Assembly (NCBI RefSeq): GCF_018128545.1 | Contig: NZ_JAGSND010000010.1 | Location: 62,001 to 126,000, forward strand | Direction: 5' to 3' | Source of the DNA: Sinanaerobacter chloroacetimidivorans | Lineage (GTDB): Bacteria; Bacillota; Clostridia; Peptostreptococcales; Anaerovoracaceae | DNA length: 64,000 nucleotides | Shown: positions 7,784 through 17,692 of the stretch, one piece after another | How the letters are laid out: every line of letters starts with the position of its first letter | Numbering within the stretch: position 1 is the stretch's first letter | The notes under the pieces: generated by a model | What the model was told of the DNA's origin: nothing | Databases searched by the model: none | Seen by the model: the letters and a program-made list of their open reading frames with translations, nothing else | Made by a program: the position numbers and the translations under genes

Positions 7784-9091
7784 ATGAAAGTAATCTATAC
7801 AGATAAACAGGCGGAATTTCAGTTTCTTGATGAGATGAACCGGAGAGCCGGCGAGGTAAATTTTTCTGTCAGCGAATCCGTCCTTGGGATTCTGAAGGAT
7901 GTAAGCATGAAAGGTGATAAAGCGGTACGGGAATACGGTGAAAAGTTTGACGGTGCATGCCCTGCATCCTTTGAAATCTCAAAAGATGAGATGAAAAAAG
8001 CCTATGACGCGGCGGATGAACGCTTCCGGAATGCTTTAATTCACGCAAAGGAGAATATTACCCGGTATCATGAACAACAGGTGCAAAAGGGCTATGAACT
8101 GAAAAAAGAAAACGGGGTGATCCTGGGTCAGATCATTCGAGGCCTCAACCGTGTGGGAATTTATGTTCCCGGCGGAACTGCCGCTTATCCCTCAACAGTA
8201 TTGATGAACGCCATTCCGGCAAAAATTGCAGGGGTTGAAGAGATTATTATGGTGACGCCGCCTCTGGTTGAGAAGGATGACACAGGAAACCTCACTTGCA
8301 GAGCCAATCCCGATATTCTGGCCGCTGCCTGTCTGGCAGGTGTTGACAGAGTCTTCCTGTCGGGAGGTGCACAGGCGGTGGCCGCCCTGACTTACGGTAC
8401 CGAAAGCTTCCCTAGAGTGGACAAGATTGTAGGCCCGGGAAATATATACGTAGCAACTGCGAAAAAGCTTCTTTTCGGCCAGGTGGATATCGACATGATT
8501 GCAGGGCCCAGTGAAATTTTAATTCTTGCAGACGAAACGGCAAACCCCAGGTACCTCGCAGCGGACCTCATGAGCCAGGCGGAGCATGATCCCTTGTCTT
8601 CAGCCGTATTGCTGACCAGGTCGGAAGCAATCGCGAAGAACACCTTAAACGAGATTGAACTTCAGCTGAAGGGCTTGGACAGAAAAGATGTCATACGGCA
8701 ATCTCTGGAGAACTGCAGCGCTATAATGGTTTGCAGCGGAATGGAGGAGATGCTTGAACTTGCCGATCTCATTGCACCGGAACATTTGGAACTTATGGTA
8801 AAAGACCCTATGGACTATGTAAATAAAATTAAAAATGCAGGTTCTGTCTTCTGCGGCGATTATTCGCCGGAACCGCTGGGAGATTACCTTGCCGGAACCA
8901 ATCATGTCCTTCCGACTTCGGGAACGGCCAGATTTTCTTCACCTTTGGGAGTCTACAGCTTTGTAAAGAAGATGAGCTATACCTGCTATACACGGGATGC
9001 CCTGGCTCAGGATAAGGACGACATCATTACCATTGCCGAAAAAGAAGGACTTGGCGCCCATGCAAATTCAGTAAAAGTGAGGTTTGAATAA
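7784..9091 (+). CDS. hisD: Histidinol dehydrogenase
   Basis: A 435-residue zinc enzyme that oxidises histidinol to histidine in two NAD-dependent steps. It contains RVGIYVPGGTAAYPSTVLMNA near residue 123, the signature IDMIAGPSEILILAD near 234, SQAEHDP with predicted zinc ligands, and APEHLELM with the catalytic His near 330. Length is normal for the family (about 430). The start is 1 bp past the hisZG stop. Confidence 0.95.
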   Translation: MKVIYTDKQAEFQFLDEMNRRAGEVNFSVSESVLGILKDVSMKGDKAVREYGEKFDGACPASFEISKDEMKKAYDAADERFRNALIHAKENITRYHEQQVQKGYELKKENGVILGQIIRGLNRVGIYVPGGTAAYPSTVLMNAIPAKIAGVEEIIMVTPPLVEKDDTGNLTCRANPDILAAACLAGVDRVFLSGGAQAVAALTYGTESFPRVDKIVGPGNIYVATAKKLLFGQVDIDMIAGPSEILILADETANPRYLAADLMSQAEHDPLSSAVLLTRSEAIAKNTLNEIELQLKGLDRKDVIRQSLENCSAIMVCSGMEEMLELADLIAPEHLELMVKDPMDYVNKIKNAGSVFCGDYSPEPLGDYLAGTNHVLPTSGTARFSSPLGVYSFVKKMSYTCYTRDALAQDKDDIITIAEKEGLGAHANSVKVRFE

Positions 9092-9092
9092 G

Positions 9093-10154
9093 ATGACATA
9101 TCAATTAAATGACAAAGTAAAAGACCTGATACCCTATGATGCGGTGGCAGGTGACTATAAAATCAGGTTGGATGCCAATGAAAGCTTTATCAATCCGGGA
9201 ACTCAGTTTCAAGAGGAAATTCTGTCCGCTGTGGCCGGTATTGAACTGAATCGTTATCCGGATTCCAAGGCAACAGAGCTTTGCAGAAAATTTGCGGCGT
9301 TCTATGGTGTGGATCCTGAGAGAGTGGTCGCGGGAAACGGATCTGATGAATTGATCACCGTGATCCTGGGTGCCTTCTTAAGGCCGCAGGATAAGCTGCT
9401 TCTTTTTTCTCCGGATTTCTCCATGTATCAGTTCTATGGCGTAACCTACGAAAAAGAGGGGATCGTCGTAGAAAAAAATACGGAACTGGTGCTGACCGCA
9501 GACCTGGCTATTGAAGCCATTGAAAAGGCGAAGCCTCAGGCAGTTGTGCTTTCGAATCCGTGCAGTCCCACTTCATTGGTGATCAGCCGGGACGATGCGG
9601 AAAAAATAGTTCGCAGTACGGATGCATTGGTGATCATTGATGAGGCTTATATGGAGTTTTCTGATCAGTCCATCATGGATCTCACGACAGCATACGATAA
9701 TCTGATCATTCTGAAGACCTGTTCCAAGGCCCTGGGGCTTGCTGCCATCAGATTGGGGTTTGCGGTTTCTTCAAAAAGTATCATCAACGCCTTGCATTGT
9801 GTAAGATCCCCATATAACGTAAACGGACTTACCCAGGCAGTGGGCTGTGTTATTTTCTCCCATCCTGAATATATCAGGCAGGCGGCGGCAGAAATAAAAA
9901 AATCCAGGGATTATTTGTATCAGGAGTTTTTGAAATTCCAGGGAGAAAATCAGATGATCAGAATCATGAAACCGGAAACCAATTTTCTGTTTGTTGAAAT
10001 GAAAGATGCGGAATTAATTTATACGGAGTTGAAAAAAGAATCCATTATTGTTAGACGGTTGGGAGATTTTCTCAGGATCACCGCCGGAACCAAAGAAGAA
10101 AATGACAGCCTTGTAGAGGCTCTCGGTAAAATTTTCAGGAGGTTGGAAGAATGA
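9093..10154 (+). CDS. hisC: Histidinol-phosphate aminotransferase
   Basis: A 353-residue fold-type I PLP aminotransferase that makes histidinol phosphate from imidazole-acetol phosphate and glutamate. The N-terminal LDANESFINPG, the GNGSDELI cofactor motif, VIIDEAYMEF, and the Schiff-base lysine region TCSKALGLAAIRLGF near residue 210 are all visible. The ATG at 9093 is 2 bp beyond the hisD stop with GAGG upstream; a TTG at 9084 is possible but unlikely. The last codons overlap hisB (ATGA). Confidence 0.93.
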   Translation: MTYQLNDKVKDLIPYDAVAGDYKIRLDANESFINPGTQFQEEILSAVAGIELNRYPDSKATELCRKFAAFYGVDPERVVAGNGSDELITVILGAFLRPQDKLLLFSPDFSMYQFYGVTYEKEGIVVEKNTELVLTADLAIEAIEKAKPQAVVLSNPCSPTSLVISRDDAEKIVRSTDALVIIDEAYMEFSDQSIMDLTTAYDNLIILKTCSKALGLAAIRLGFAVSSKSIINALHCVRSPYNVNGLTQAVGCVIFSHPEYIRQAAAEIKKSRDYLYQEFLKFQGENQMIRIMKPETNFLFVEMKDAELIYTELKKESIIVRRLGDFLRITAGTKEENDSLVEALGKIFRRLEE

Positions 10155-10729
10155 GAACGGGAACGGTACAAAGAGAAACCAGGGAAACGCAAATTCAGCT
10201 GGCATTTCATGCGGATGGTACGGGTATGGCCGAGATCAAAACCGGCGTAGGATTTTTCGATCATATGCTTACAGGGTTTGCGGTACACAGCGGATTTGAT
10301 TTAACGGTAAGCTGCAAGGGGGACCTGCAGGTGGACTGCCACCATACCATTGAAGATATTGGAATTTGCCTGGGCATGGCATTCCGCCAGGCTCTGGCTG
10401 ACAAAAATGGAATTGCCAGGTATGGAACCTTTACCATTCCTATGGACGAAGCCCTGGCATCCTGCAGCGTCGATATCGGCGGAAGACCTTATCTGGTTTT
10501 CAATGCGGAATTCGGTGATTATCGCCTGGGAGATATGGATTCTGCTATGGTGGAGGAATTCTTCAGAGCCTTTGCCATGAATGCGGGAGTTACGCTCCAT
10601 ATCAACCTCTATTACGGGAAAAATGATCATCACAAGGCTGAGGCGATCTTCAAGGCTTTTGCCCATGCTTTAAAAGCAGCGGTGAAAATGGAGAGCAGCG
10701 GGATTTTATCCTCGAAAGGCACATTGTAA
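10151..10729 (+). CDS. hisB: Imidazoleglycerol-phosphate dehydratase
   Basis: A 192-residue monofunctional IGP dehydratase without the phosphatase domain of enterobacterial HisB. The manganese-binding motifs are present: GFFDHMLTGFAVHS (residues 34-47), DCHHTIEDIGI near 61-71, and DHHKAEAIFKAFAHAL near 159-174. It converts IGP to imidazole-acetol phosphate. The start overlaps the hisC stop, so translation is coupled. Confidence 0.94.
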   Translation: MRTGTVQRETRETQIQLAFHADGTGMAEIKTGVGFFDHMLTGFAVHSGFDLTVSCKGDLQVDCHHTIEDIGICLGMAFRQALADKNGIARYGTFTIPMDEALASCSVDIGGRPYLVFNAEFGDYRLGDMDSAMVEEFFRAFAMNAGVTLHINLYYGKNDHHKAEAIFKAFAHALKAAVKMESSGILSSKGTL

Positions 10730-10741
10730 GGAGACTACAGA

Positions 10742-11341
10742 ATGATTGGAATTATCGATTACGGAGCAGGGAATTTATTCAGTGTAAAAAATGCCCTTGA
10801 CTATTTAGGTTTTAATAATTTTATTACATCTTCACCAGATGAAATGCGAGAGGCAGATAAACTGATCCTGCCCGGCGTAGGAGCATTCCCTGATGCTATG
10901 AAGATGCTCCGGGATGCGGGTCTGGATGGGGTGATCAGGGAAGAAGCGTCAAAAAAACCGCTGCTTGGTATCTGCCTGGGAATGCAGATGCTCTTTGAAT
11001 ACGGATACGAGTTTGAGAAAACGGAGGGCCTGTCTCTGATTCCGGGAGAGGTATCACTGATATATGCTCCCGGTCTGAAAATCCCGCACATGGGCTGGAG
11101 TGATGTAAAGACGGAAAACTCCTGTGTGCTCTCCGAAGGAATTGAAGATGGTGCAAGACTTTATTATGTTCATTCCTATAAAGCGGATACCGATAGAAAA
11201 TACATTTCACTCTACAGTGAATATGGCCAGCTGATTCCCGGTTTGGTTTTTAAAGATAATGTATTTGGAACTCAATTTCATCCTGAAAAGAGCGGGGAAA
11301 TCGGCTTGAGAATACTAAAGAATTTTGGAGGACTGAAATAA
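10742..11341 (+). CDS. hisH: Imidazole glycerol phosphate synthase, glutaminase subunit
   Basis: A 199-residue class I glutamine amidotransferase. The nucleophile Cys78 is in GICLGMQML, and the His180/Glu182 pair in QFHPEKSG completes the triad. It supplies ammonia to HisF, encoded two genes downstream, for closure of the imidazole ring. The start follows AAGGAGACTACAG. The stop is immediately followed by the hisA start. Confidence 0.94.
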   Translation: MIGIIDYGAGNLFSVKNALDYLGFNNFITSSPDEMREADKLILPGVGAFPDAMKMLRDAGLDGVIREEASKKPLLGICLGMQMLFEYGYEFEKTEGLSLIPGEVSLIYAPGLKIPHMGWSDVKTENSCVLSEGIEDGARLYYVHSYKADTDRKYISLYSEYGQLIPGLVFKDNVFGTQFHPEKSGEIGLRILKNFGGLK

Positions 11342-12076
11342 ATGATCATATTACCCGCAATTGACATCCAGAACGGTCAGTGTGTCAGACTTACGAAAGG
11401 AGATTTTGCTACGGTGGAGAAGGTGGCAGAAGACCCTTTGGAAACAGCCCTGGACTTCCAAAATCAGGGGGCAGCGTGGATCCATATGGTGGATTTGGAT
11501 GGAGCAAAGGAAGGGAGCAGGATAAACAGCTCCGTTTTTCTGAATGTAGCGAGAAACACCGGACTGAAGGTGGAACTCGGCGGAGGCATCAGAACCATGG
11601 AAAGTATTGATTATTACATCGGCGCAGGTATTTCACGGGTGATTTTAGGCTCTGCCGCCATATCCGATCCTGAACTGGTAAAAACAGCAGTGGAGAAATA
11701 CGCAGATCAAATTGCCATAGGCATAGATGCCAGAAATGAGATGGTATCCGGTCAGGGTTGGCTGAACGACAGCAGCATTCATTATCTGGAACTCGCCAAG
11801 AGGATGGAATCGCTGGGTGTTCAGTATATGATCTATACGGACATCTCCAAGGACGGAACCTTGTCGGGACCAAATCTTACGCAGTTATCCTGCATCAATG
11901 AAGCGGTGAGCTGCAAGATCATCGCCAGCGGAGGAATCCACACCATGGAGGATATTAAGGCGTTGGAAGAAATGGGACTCTATGGCGCCATCTGCGGGAA
12001 GTCTATTTACAAAGGCACCTTGTCCTTAAAGGAAGCGGTGGAATACTGCAGAAAAAAAGAATCAGGAAAGGAGTAA
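11342..12076 (+). CDS. hisA: ProFAR isomerase
   Basis: A 244-residue half-barrel-duplicated TIM barrel that isomerises ProFAR to PRFAR. The N-terminal [10 protein letters not shown] carries the catalytic Asp8, and the second catalytic aspartate is in [14 protein letters not shown] near residue 164. Phosphate-binding loops LGGGIRTM and IASGGI are conserved. The start abuts the hisH stop with no spacer. Confidence 0.94.
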   Translation: MIILPAIDIQNGQCVRLTKGDFATVEKVAEDPLETALDFQNQGAAWIHMVDLDGAKEGSRINSSVFLNVARNTGLKVELGGGIRTMESIDYYIGAGISRVILGSAAISDPELVKTAVEKYADQIAIGIDARNEMVSGQGWLNDSSIHYLELAKRMESLGVQYMIYTDISKDGTLSGPNLTQLSCINEAVSCKIIASGGIHTMEDIKALEEMGLYGAICGKSIYKGTLSLKEAVEYCRKKESGKE

Positions 12077-12080
12077 GCCT

Positions 12081-12842
12081 ATGCTGGCTAAAAGAATCAT
12101 CCCTTGCCTTGATGTTCAGAACGGAAAGGTGGTAAAGGGAATCAATTTTGTAGGAATCAAAGAAGTTGGCGACCCGGTGGACTGTGCCATTGCTTATGAC
12201 GAGCAGGGGGCCGATGAAATTGTTTTTTTAGATATCACTGCCACCCATGAAGGAAGGGGAACCATGCTGGACGTTGTAAGCAGAACAGCCAGAAATGTTT
12301 TTGTCCCTCTTACCGTAGGAGGCGGGATCAGAACGGTGGAAGATTTCAGGGATCTTTTATTGGCAGGAGCGGATAAGGTTTCGGTAAATTCCGCGGCAAT
12401 CAGAAATCCTGCCATCATTTCCGAAGCGGCGGCCAGATTTGGCAGCCAATGTGTCGTCGTAGCCATCGATGGAAAAAAAGCAGAAAACGGGAAGTACCAT
12501 GTATTTATTAACGGCGGCAGAATCGACACGGGCCTGGACGTAGTTCAATGGGCTATGGAAGCAGAAAAGCTGGGGGCAGGTGAAATTCTTCTGACCTCCA
12601 TGGATGCCGACGGCACAAAACAGGGATTTGATATCGACATGCTCAATGCGGTCTGCAGCGTGGTGAATATTCCGGTTATCGCTTCCGGAGGCTGCGGTGA
12701 ATTGCCACACTTCACGGAAGTGTTTCAAAAGACATCTACAGATGCGGCCCTTGCCGCTTCCATCTTTCACTATGGAGAGCTTACCGTAAAGCAAGTAAAA
12801 AAAGAATTGGAAACCAATGATTTACCTGTGAGATTGGTGTAA
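12081..12842 (+). CDS. hisF: Imidazole glycerol phosphate synthase, cyclase subunit
   Basis: A 253-residue TIM barrel. The N-terminal [19 protein letters not shown] carries the first catalytic aspartate, Asp11, and [15 protein letters not shown] carries the second. The phosphate-binding motifs [11 protein letters not shown] and [12 protein letters not shown] are intact. It forms IGP and AICAR from PRFAR with ammonia from HisH. It follows hisA by 4 bp. Confidence 0.95.
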   Translation: MLAKRIIPCLDVQNGKVVKGINFVGIKEVGDPVDCAIAYDEQGADEIVFLDITATHEGRGTMLDVVSRTARNVFVPLTVGGGIRTVEDFRDLLLAGADKVSVNSAAIRNPAIISEAAARFGSQCVVVAIDGKKAENGKYHVFINGGRIDTGLDVVQWAMEAEKLGAGEILLTSMDADGTKQGFDIDMLNAVCSVVNIPVIASGGCGELPHFTEVFQKTSTDAALAASIFHYGELTVKQVKKELETNDLPVRLV

Positions 12843-12938
12843 TATAACAGTAGATTCTAATATGGAAAATTTGTAGATAGGTGTGTATTGATAAGAGAAG
12901 ATAACGGAAACGGTTAGAAACAGATAGGAGTTTAGAAA

Positions 12939-13673
12939 ATGGATTTGACGAAGTTTTTCGCAAAGTCGCCGCTGATCCCGGCCATTATTCAGGAAAAGAG
13001 AACCAATGAAGTGCTGATGCTGGCTTATATGAATGAAGAAAGCCTAAAAAAAACGCTGGAGTCAGGATATACCTGGTTTTTCAGCCGATCCAGAAATGAA
13101 CTTTGGAATAAAGGAGCCACCTCCGGTCATTTTCAGAAAGTGGTAAGCATTACCTCAGACTGTGATGATGATACCCTTTTAATTTTGGTGGAACAAACGG
13201 GCCCGGCTTGCCATACGGGTAACCACAGCTGTTTTTATGAGACAGGAGATATCGTGAAATTTGACGATACCGTACCGGATAAGGCAGAGAACGGGGAGAA
13301 AGCGTTAAAAACTGATGACGAAGCTTTAAGCGATTTGTATCAAGTGGTTCTGGATCGAAAAGCAACCTTTACGGAAGGATCCTATACCTGTTATCTCTTT
13401 GAAAAAGGATTGGATAAAATTTTGAAGAAATGCGGTGAAGAATGCAGTGAGGTGCTGATTGCCGCAAAAAATTTATCTTCAGCAGCTGATGAGGCCAGAG
13501 CAAAAGAAGCCCGGGAAGACGTTAAGAATGAGATCTGTGATCTTCTTTATCATCTCACCGTACTGATGGCAGAGCAGAATATCCCTCTGGACGACATCAA
13601 TCAGATCCTGAAAGAGCGAAGCCGAAAGATCGGCAACCTGAAGAAGTTCCATGAAACGGACCATTCCAGTTAA
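12939..13673 (+). CDS. hisIE: Bifunctional phosphoribosyl-AMP cyclohydrolase / phosphoribosyl-ATP pyrophosphatase
   Basis: A 244-residue fusion. HisI (residues 1 to about 112) has the [13 protein letters not shown] motif, the metal-binding SDCDDDTLL and the zinc site [12 protein letters not shown]. HisE (about 127-240) has the all-alpha pyrophosphatase motif [15 protein letters not shown] and [13 protein letters not shown]. It performs steps two and three of the pathway. It lies 96 bp after hisF and follows ATAGGAG, so it may partly depend on its own start signals. The histidine set is complete except for histidinol-phosphate phosphatase, which must be elsewhere. Confidence 0.94.
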   Translation: MDLTKFFAKSPLIPAIIQEKRTNEVLMLAYMNEESLKKTLESGYTWFFSRSRNELWNKGATSGHFQKVVSITSDCDDDTLLILVEQTGPACHTGNHSCFYETGDIVKFDDTVPDKAENGEKALKTDDEALSDLYQVVLDRKATFTEGSYTCYLFEKGLDKILKKCGEECSEVLIAAKNLSSAADEARAKEAREDVKNEICDLLYHLTVLMAEQNIPLDDINQILKERSRKIGNLKKFHETDHSS

Positions 13674-13696
13674 GGGAGATCAGAATCGATATTGTT

Positions 13697-13924
13697 TTTT
13701 AATCACTGCATTACAAGAGGCTATCCTAAAACAAACTGTTCGTAGTTTTCATATTTTCGTAACCTTATCTCATGGTTTTTCCTTCGCAAAAATGTGACAA
13801 GTCACATTATTTGCTGGGATTGCTGAAGCAATCTAGGAAAAACCTAATTCGACTCGGTTGAAAATATAAGAAAACTACTCAACGTTTTTATTTAAGATAG
13901 CCTTTATATATGCAGTGATTAAAA
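13697..13924. repeat. 228-bp imperfect palindrome (giant hairpin element)
   Basis: The whole convergent gap between hisIE and birA is one long imperfect inverted repeat. The outer ends match as TTTTAATCACTGCAT. Further matching blocks are GGCTATCYTAAA, GTAGTTTTC, ATATTTTC and GGTTTTTCC, continuing inward for about 100 bp per arm. The core contains two more perfect hairpins (AATGTGAC/GTCACATT at 13791-13808; GATTGCT/AGCAATC at 13818-13833). No gene lies inside. It could be a MITE-like element, or a bidirectional terminator or RNA stabiliser for both operons. The right end stops 2 bp from the birA stop codon. Confidence 0.82.
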
Positions 13925-13925
13925 G

Positions 13926-14954
13926 TTAATTCCGAAGCCTGATACTGATCTCACCTGAGTTTAAGGTGTCCGTACTCCCGTCTTCATAACGAACCACGAG
14001 TCCGCCGTCACTGTCGATATCTACTGCAGTGGCAGGTACGGGAGGGGGCACGTCTGAACCGGAAGAAGAACTGATCCTTTGCATAATGTTGATTTCTTTT
14101 CCAAGAACGAAGGATCGTTCTTTGTATTCGGGGATGAAGGAACGGGATTCCAGATCTTGATGGATGGAAAGAACCTCATTGATTACCTCTGCTATAAGCT
14201 GATTTCTTGAAATCTGTTTTGTTCCCGTTTTTTTCAGATCCTCTGTCTTATGAAACAGAGAGCCGGCAATATCTTTTAGTTCTTCAGGAAAAGAAACCTT
14301 TGCAGTTGTAAAATTAATGCCTATACCTAAAATGATATGCTCGATATGACCGCTTTCGAAGTCGGTAACAGCCTCGGTCAGAATTCCGCATATTTTCTTC
14401 CCTTTCATATAGATATCGTTTACCCACTTGATTTCACAACGGATCCCGGTAACTTTTTCGATTGCTTTACAAACCGCAACCGAAGCGGCGGTAGTAATCA
14501 AAACGGATTTTGCCACGTCAAAGCCGGGCTTCAGTATCAGGCTCATATAAATCCCGCTATCCGCAGGAGAATAAAAGCTGCGTCCCATACGGCCCCGGCC
14601 CTTTGACTGCTCTTCCGCAATCACCACCGTTCCGGGAGCCGCCCCGTCCAGAGCCATTTTCTTTGCCGTCAAATTGGTTGATTCCAATAATTTATATACG
14701 AAGACCTTCTCTTCCATATTGGCTGACTGTAAATGCGGGAGGATTCCTTGAACGGAGATTCTGTCATTATCTTCCGTTAAACAATAGCCTTTATTCGTAA
14801 TGGCATCGATCGCGTAACCTTCTTTGCGTAATTCCTTGATTGCCTTCCAAATGGCAGCCCTGGAGACTTCCAGATGATTTGCCAATTCTTCTCCGGAGAT
14901 CGTCTGCCCCTTTTTTTCTTCTAATATCTTAAGTACACTAAGCTTCGTAGACAT
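13926..14954 (-). CDS. birA: Biotin--[acetyl-CoA carboxylase] ligase and biotin repressor
   Basis: A 342-residue group II BirA. The N-terminal winged helix (LKILEEKKGQTISGEELANHLEVSRAAIWKAIKELR) binds DNA. The central catalytic domain has the biotinyl-AMP loop GRGRMGRSFYSP, KWVNDIYMKGKKICGILTE and LGIGIN. A small SH3-like C-terminal domain follows. It attaches biotin to carboxylases and represses transport when loaded; its predicted operator lies before bioY in this window. The ATG at 14954 is preferred (AGGTGG upstream) over the GTG at 14966. Confidence 0.92.
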   Translation of the reverse strand: MSTKLSVLKILEEKKGQTISGEELANHLEVSRAAIWKAIKELRKEGYAIDAITNKGYCLTEDNDRISVQGILPHLQSANMEEKVFVYKLLESTNLTAKKMALDGAAPGTVVIAEEQSKGRGRMGRSFYSPADSGIYMSLILKPGFDVAKSVLITTAASVAVCKAIEKVTGIRCEIKWVNDIYMKGKKICGILTEAVTDFESGHIEHIILGIGINFTTAKVSFPEELKDIAGSLFHKTEDLKKTGTKQISRNQLIAEVINEVLSIHQDLESRSFIPEYKERSFVLGKEINIMQRISSSSGSDVPPPVPATAVDIDSDGGLVVRYEDGSTDTLNSGEISIRLRN

Positions 14955-15026
14955 TCTTTCCACCACCTGTCTTGGGACTTGCCGGCTTTAAAAGATATCT
15001 TTCCGGCAGACTTTACGTATGAACTG

Positions 15027-15056
15027 ATTATAAAGTGACTGATAGAATTGTGTCAA
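15027..15056 (-). promoter_or_regulatory. birA promoter
   Basis: The minus strand has TTGACA (15056-15051), an 18-bp spacer and TATAAT (15032-15027), about 75 bp upstream of the birA start. No BirA-type half-sites flank it, so birA does not look autoregulated here. Confidence 0.75.
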
Positions 15057-15062
15057 GATAGG

Positions 15063-15091
15063 TTGTAGGGGAATTCAAGTTGCGTTATAAT
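15063..15091 (+). promoter_or_regulatory. Promoter of the lipoprotein/ABC exporter operon
   Basis: TTGTAG (15063-15068), a 17-bp spacer and TATAAT (15086-15091), divergent from the birA promoter and about 65 bp before the lipoprotein start. Confidence 0.65.
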
Positions 15092-15158
15092 AAATAACTG
15101 CGAATCAACTAGAGTACTTTCATGTATGCAGGTGATTTCTAACAGGGGGTATATGATT

Positions 15159-15923
15159 ATGAAAAGAATAGGGAAAAACACCATACTGGTTTTTTTTACT
15201 GCAGCAATTCTGTTGTTTGGTATAACAGGATGTGCGAAAGCTGATACTAATTCAAAGGAGCCTTTTTCTGTTGCTCACGAGACAACAGCTGAAAGCGATG
15301 AATATTTGGAAATCAATCTGGATCTTCCGGCTTTATCTGGTTTTGAGACGGCGCCGGAAATCAATAAGATGATTGCAAAAAGCATGGATGCTGCCAAAAA
15401 AGAGGTTGAAGAGGCCGCGGAGAGTATGAAGGAGGCCGGAGGGGGCGCTGCTAAAGCAGGTCTGGGCAGCAGTTTTCAATATTCGCAGAGCGGCGATATC
15501 GTTTCTTTGTGGATCATGTGGAGCAACTACACCGGAGGGGCCCATGGCCTCTATTGGATTGAACCTTACACCTTCAACATTTCAACAAATGAAATTTATC
15601 AATTTCAAAGTCTTTTTCAAAAGGGTAAAGATCTCAGCATGATCACTGACAAAATCTTATCGGAGATTACGGAGAGTCAGGATTATTATTTCCCGGAAGC
15701 GAAAGAGACGGTAAAGAATTACAAGGGCGGCTATCCGTTTTACATAAACGGCAATAAAATTACAGTATTCTTCTCACTGTATGAGATAGCCCCTTACGCT
15801 GCAGGAATCCGATATTTTGAGTTTGATGCGGAAGAACTCAAAGAGCTTTTAAAGCCTGAGATCTATAATGCAATCAAGGATACGGAACCGGTTGAAACCG
15901 GAGAGTCTGACGCGGATAACTAA
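15159..15923 (+). CDS. Lipoprotein with RsiV-like DUF3298 domain
   Basis: A 254-residue exported lipoprotein. A basic start (MKRIGKN), a hydrophobic stretch and the lipobox ITGC near residue 22 indicate lipidation. The rest resembles the extracellular part of RsiV anti-sigma factors: a SNYTGGAHGLYWIEPYTFN-like segment about two thirds along, and a closing FFSLYEIAPYAAGIRYFEF that parallels the C-terminus of the RsiV protein at 3510-4439. There is no sigma-binding domain. It is the first gene before an ABC exporter (27 bp gap) and may be an envelope sensor or decoy for the same ligand; the role is inferred. ATG 15159 fits AGGGGG at 15143-15148 better than ATG 15153. Confidence 0.7.
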   Translation: MKRIGKNTILVFFTAAILLFGITGCAKADTNSKEPFSVAHETTAESDEYLEINLDLPALSGFETAPEINKMIAKSMDAAKKEVEEAAESMKEAGGGAAKAGLGSSFQYSQSGDIVSLWIMWSNYTGGAHGLYWIEPYTFNISTNEIYQFQSLFQKGKDLSMITDKILSEITESQDYYFPEAKETVKNYKGGYPFYINGNKITVFFSLYEIAPYAAGIRYFEFDAEELKELLKPEIYNAIKDTEPVETGESDADN

Positions 15924-15949
15924 AGAAGAAAGCCGGAAAGGAGAGTTTT

Positions 15950-17692
15950 GTGTTCAAAATTTTAAAATATTATAAGCCTTATACAATCAGTATTATAATG
16001 GTTGTATTTCTGCTGTTTTTACAAGCCATGACGGATCTGGCTCTGCCGGATTACATGTCTAAAATTATAGATCTGGGTATCATTGCAGGAAACATTCCTT
16101 ATATTTATACCAAAGGAATTCAAATGGTGCTGCTGGCTTTCGGCAGTGTAGCGTGCGCTGCGCTGGTAAGCTTTTATGCCTCCAGAATCGGGGCCAAGTC
16201 GTCCAGAAATATCAGGAATGCCGTATTCGAAAAGGTATCGGAATTTGCGAATCCCGAGTTTGATCATTTTACGACAGCATCTCTGATTACCCGCTCTACC
16301 AATGACATCCAACAGATCCAAATGGTTACCATTATGATGCTGCGAATGGTGCTGTTGGCTCCTGTGATGGGTATCGGAGCACTTTTAAGAGCATATTATA
16401 AAAGTCCGTCTCTTTCCTGGACCATTATACTGGCCCTGGCTCTGATCCTTGGCATCATGCTGGTTATCTTTACCATCACCATGCCCAAGTTCAAACTGAC
16501 ACAGAAGCTTGTGGACCAGTTGAATTTAGTGATGAATGAAAGACTGTCCGGAGTCATGGTGATACGTTCTTTTAATACGGAGGAAAAAGAGAGATCCCGA
16601 TTTGATGATGTTAACAAGGACCTGACAGCTTTGAACCTGTTCATCAACCGTACAATGGTAATTATGATGCCCATCATGATGTTTATCATGAATTTCATTT
16701 CCATCGTTATTATTTGGGTAGGATCAAAATACGTAGATCTGGGAGGTATCCTGGTAGGGGATATGTTGGCCTTCATGCAGTATACCATGCAGATCATCAT
16801 TTCTTTTCTGATGATTTCCATGGTCTTTATTATGCTGCCCAGGGCGCTTGTTTCCGTCCAGAGAATTTCGGAAGTATTGATGGCTGAGCCCAGCATACTG
16901 GATCCGCCGGAAAAGGAGCAGCTGGGTCATAGATTTAGCCCGGAGAAAAAAGGGCTTGTAGAATTCCGGAATGTATCTTTCCGTTATCCCGACGCAGACG
17001 ATTATGCTTTGCTGAACATTTCCTTTACCGCTAAGCCCGGTGAAACCACGGCTTTTATCGGCAGTACCGGAAGCGGAAAAACGACTTTGGTAAACCTGAT
17101 CCCCAGGTTCTACGACGCTACGGAAGGAGAAGTTCTGGTGGAGGGAATCAATGTCAGTGAAGTGTCACAAAATTCACTGCGGGATAAAATTGGCTATGTA
17201 CCGCAAAAAGGTGTTTTGTTTTCCGGAACGATAGAATCCAATCTGCGTTATGCAGATGAAGATGCCGGGGAGGAAGCCCTGCTTCATGCTGCGGCTGTCG
17301 CCCAGGCTGAGGATTTTATCCGCGAAAAGCCGGAAGGTATGCAGTCCGCTATCTCCCAGGGAGGCACCAATGTCTCCGGAGGGCAGAAGCAAAGACTTTC
17401 CATTGCCAGAGCTTTAGTAAAAAAGCCGGACATTTATATCTTCGATGATAGCTTTTCCGCACTGGATTTTAAAACGGATGCCGCATTGAGGCGCGCATTG
17501 AAGGAAGATATCGGAGACGCCACCGTTCTCATCGTAGCGCAGCGTATTGGCACCATCAAAAATGCGGATCAGATCATAGTCCTGGATCAGGGCAATATTG
17601 TCGGCATAGGCACTCATAAGGAGTTGATGTCGCAGTGTCAGGTTTATCAGGAAATTGCGTTGTCCCAGCTGGCAAAGGAGGAATTGGCATGA
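15950..17692 (+). CDS. Heterodimeric ABC exporter, subunit with degenerate ATP site
   Basis: A 580-residue half-transporter: six transmembrane helices (residues about 15-300), then a nucleotide-binding domain with Walker A GSTGSGKT (371-378), signature VSGGQ (475-479) and Walker B ending IFDD. Asp500 replaces the catalytic glutamate, and the switch histidine is Gln531 (VAQR). These substitutions mark the non-catalytic site of heterodimeric exporters such as TM287/288 or BmrCD. The partner is the next gene, overlapping by 4 bp. The GTG start follows AAAGGAGAG. The substrate is probably a drug or lipid, not determinable here. Confidence 0.87.
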   Translation: MFKILKYYKPYTISIIMVVFLLFLQAMTDLALPDYMSKIIDLGIIAGNIPYIYTKGIQMVLLAFGSVACAALVSFYASRIGAKSSRNIRNAVFEKVSEFANPEFDHFTTASLITRSTNDIQQIQMVTIMMLRMVLLAPVMGIGALLRAYYKSPSLSWTIILALALILGIMLVIFTITMPKFKLTQKLVDQLNLVMNERLSGVMVIRSFNTEEKERSRFDDVNKDLTALNLFINRTMVIMMPIMMFIMNFISIVIIWVGSKYVDLGGILVGDMLAFMQYTMQIIISFLMISMVFIMLPRALVSVQRISEVLMAEPSILDPPEKEQLGHRFSPEKKGLVEFRNVSFRYPDADDYALLNISFTAKPGETTAFIGSTGSGKTTLVNLIPRFYDATEGEVLVEGINVSEVSQNSLRDKIGYVPQKGVLFSGTIESNLRYADEDAGEEALLHAAAVAQAEDFIREKPEGMQSAISQGGTNVSGGQKQRLSIARALVKKPDIYIFDDSFSALDFKTDAALRRALKEDIGDATVLIVAQRIGTIKNADQIIVLDQGNIVGIGTHKELMSQCQVYQEIALSQLAKEELA

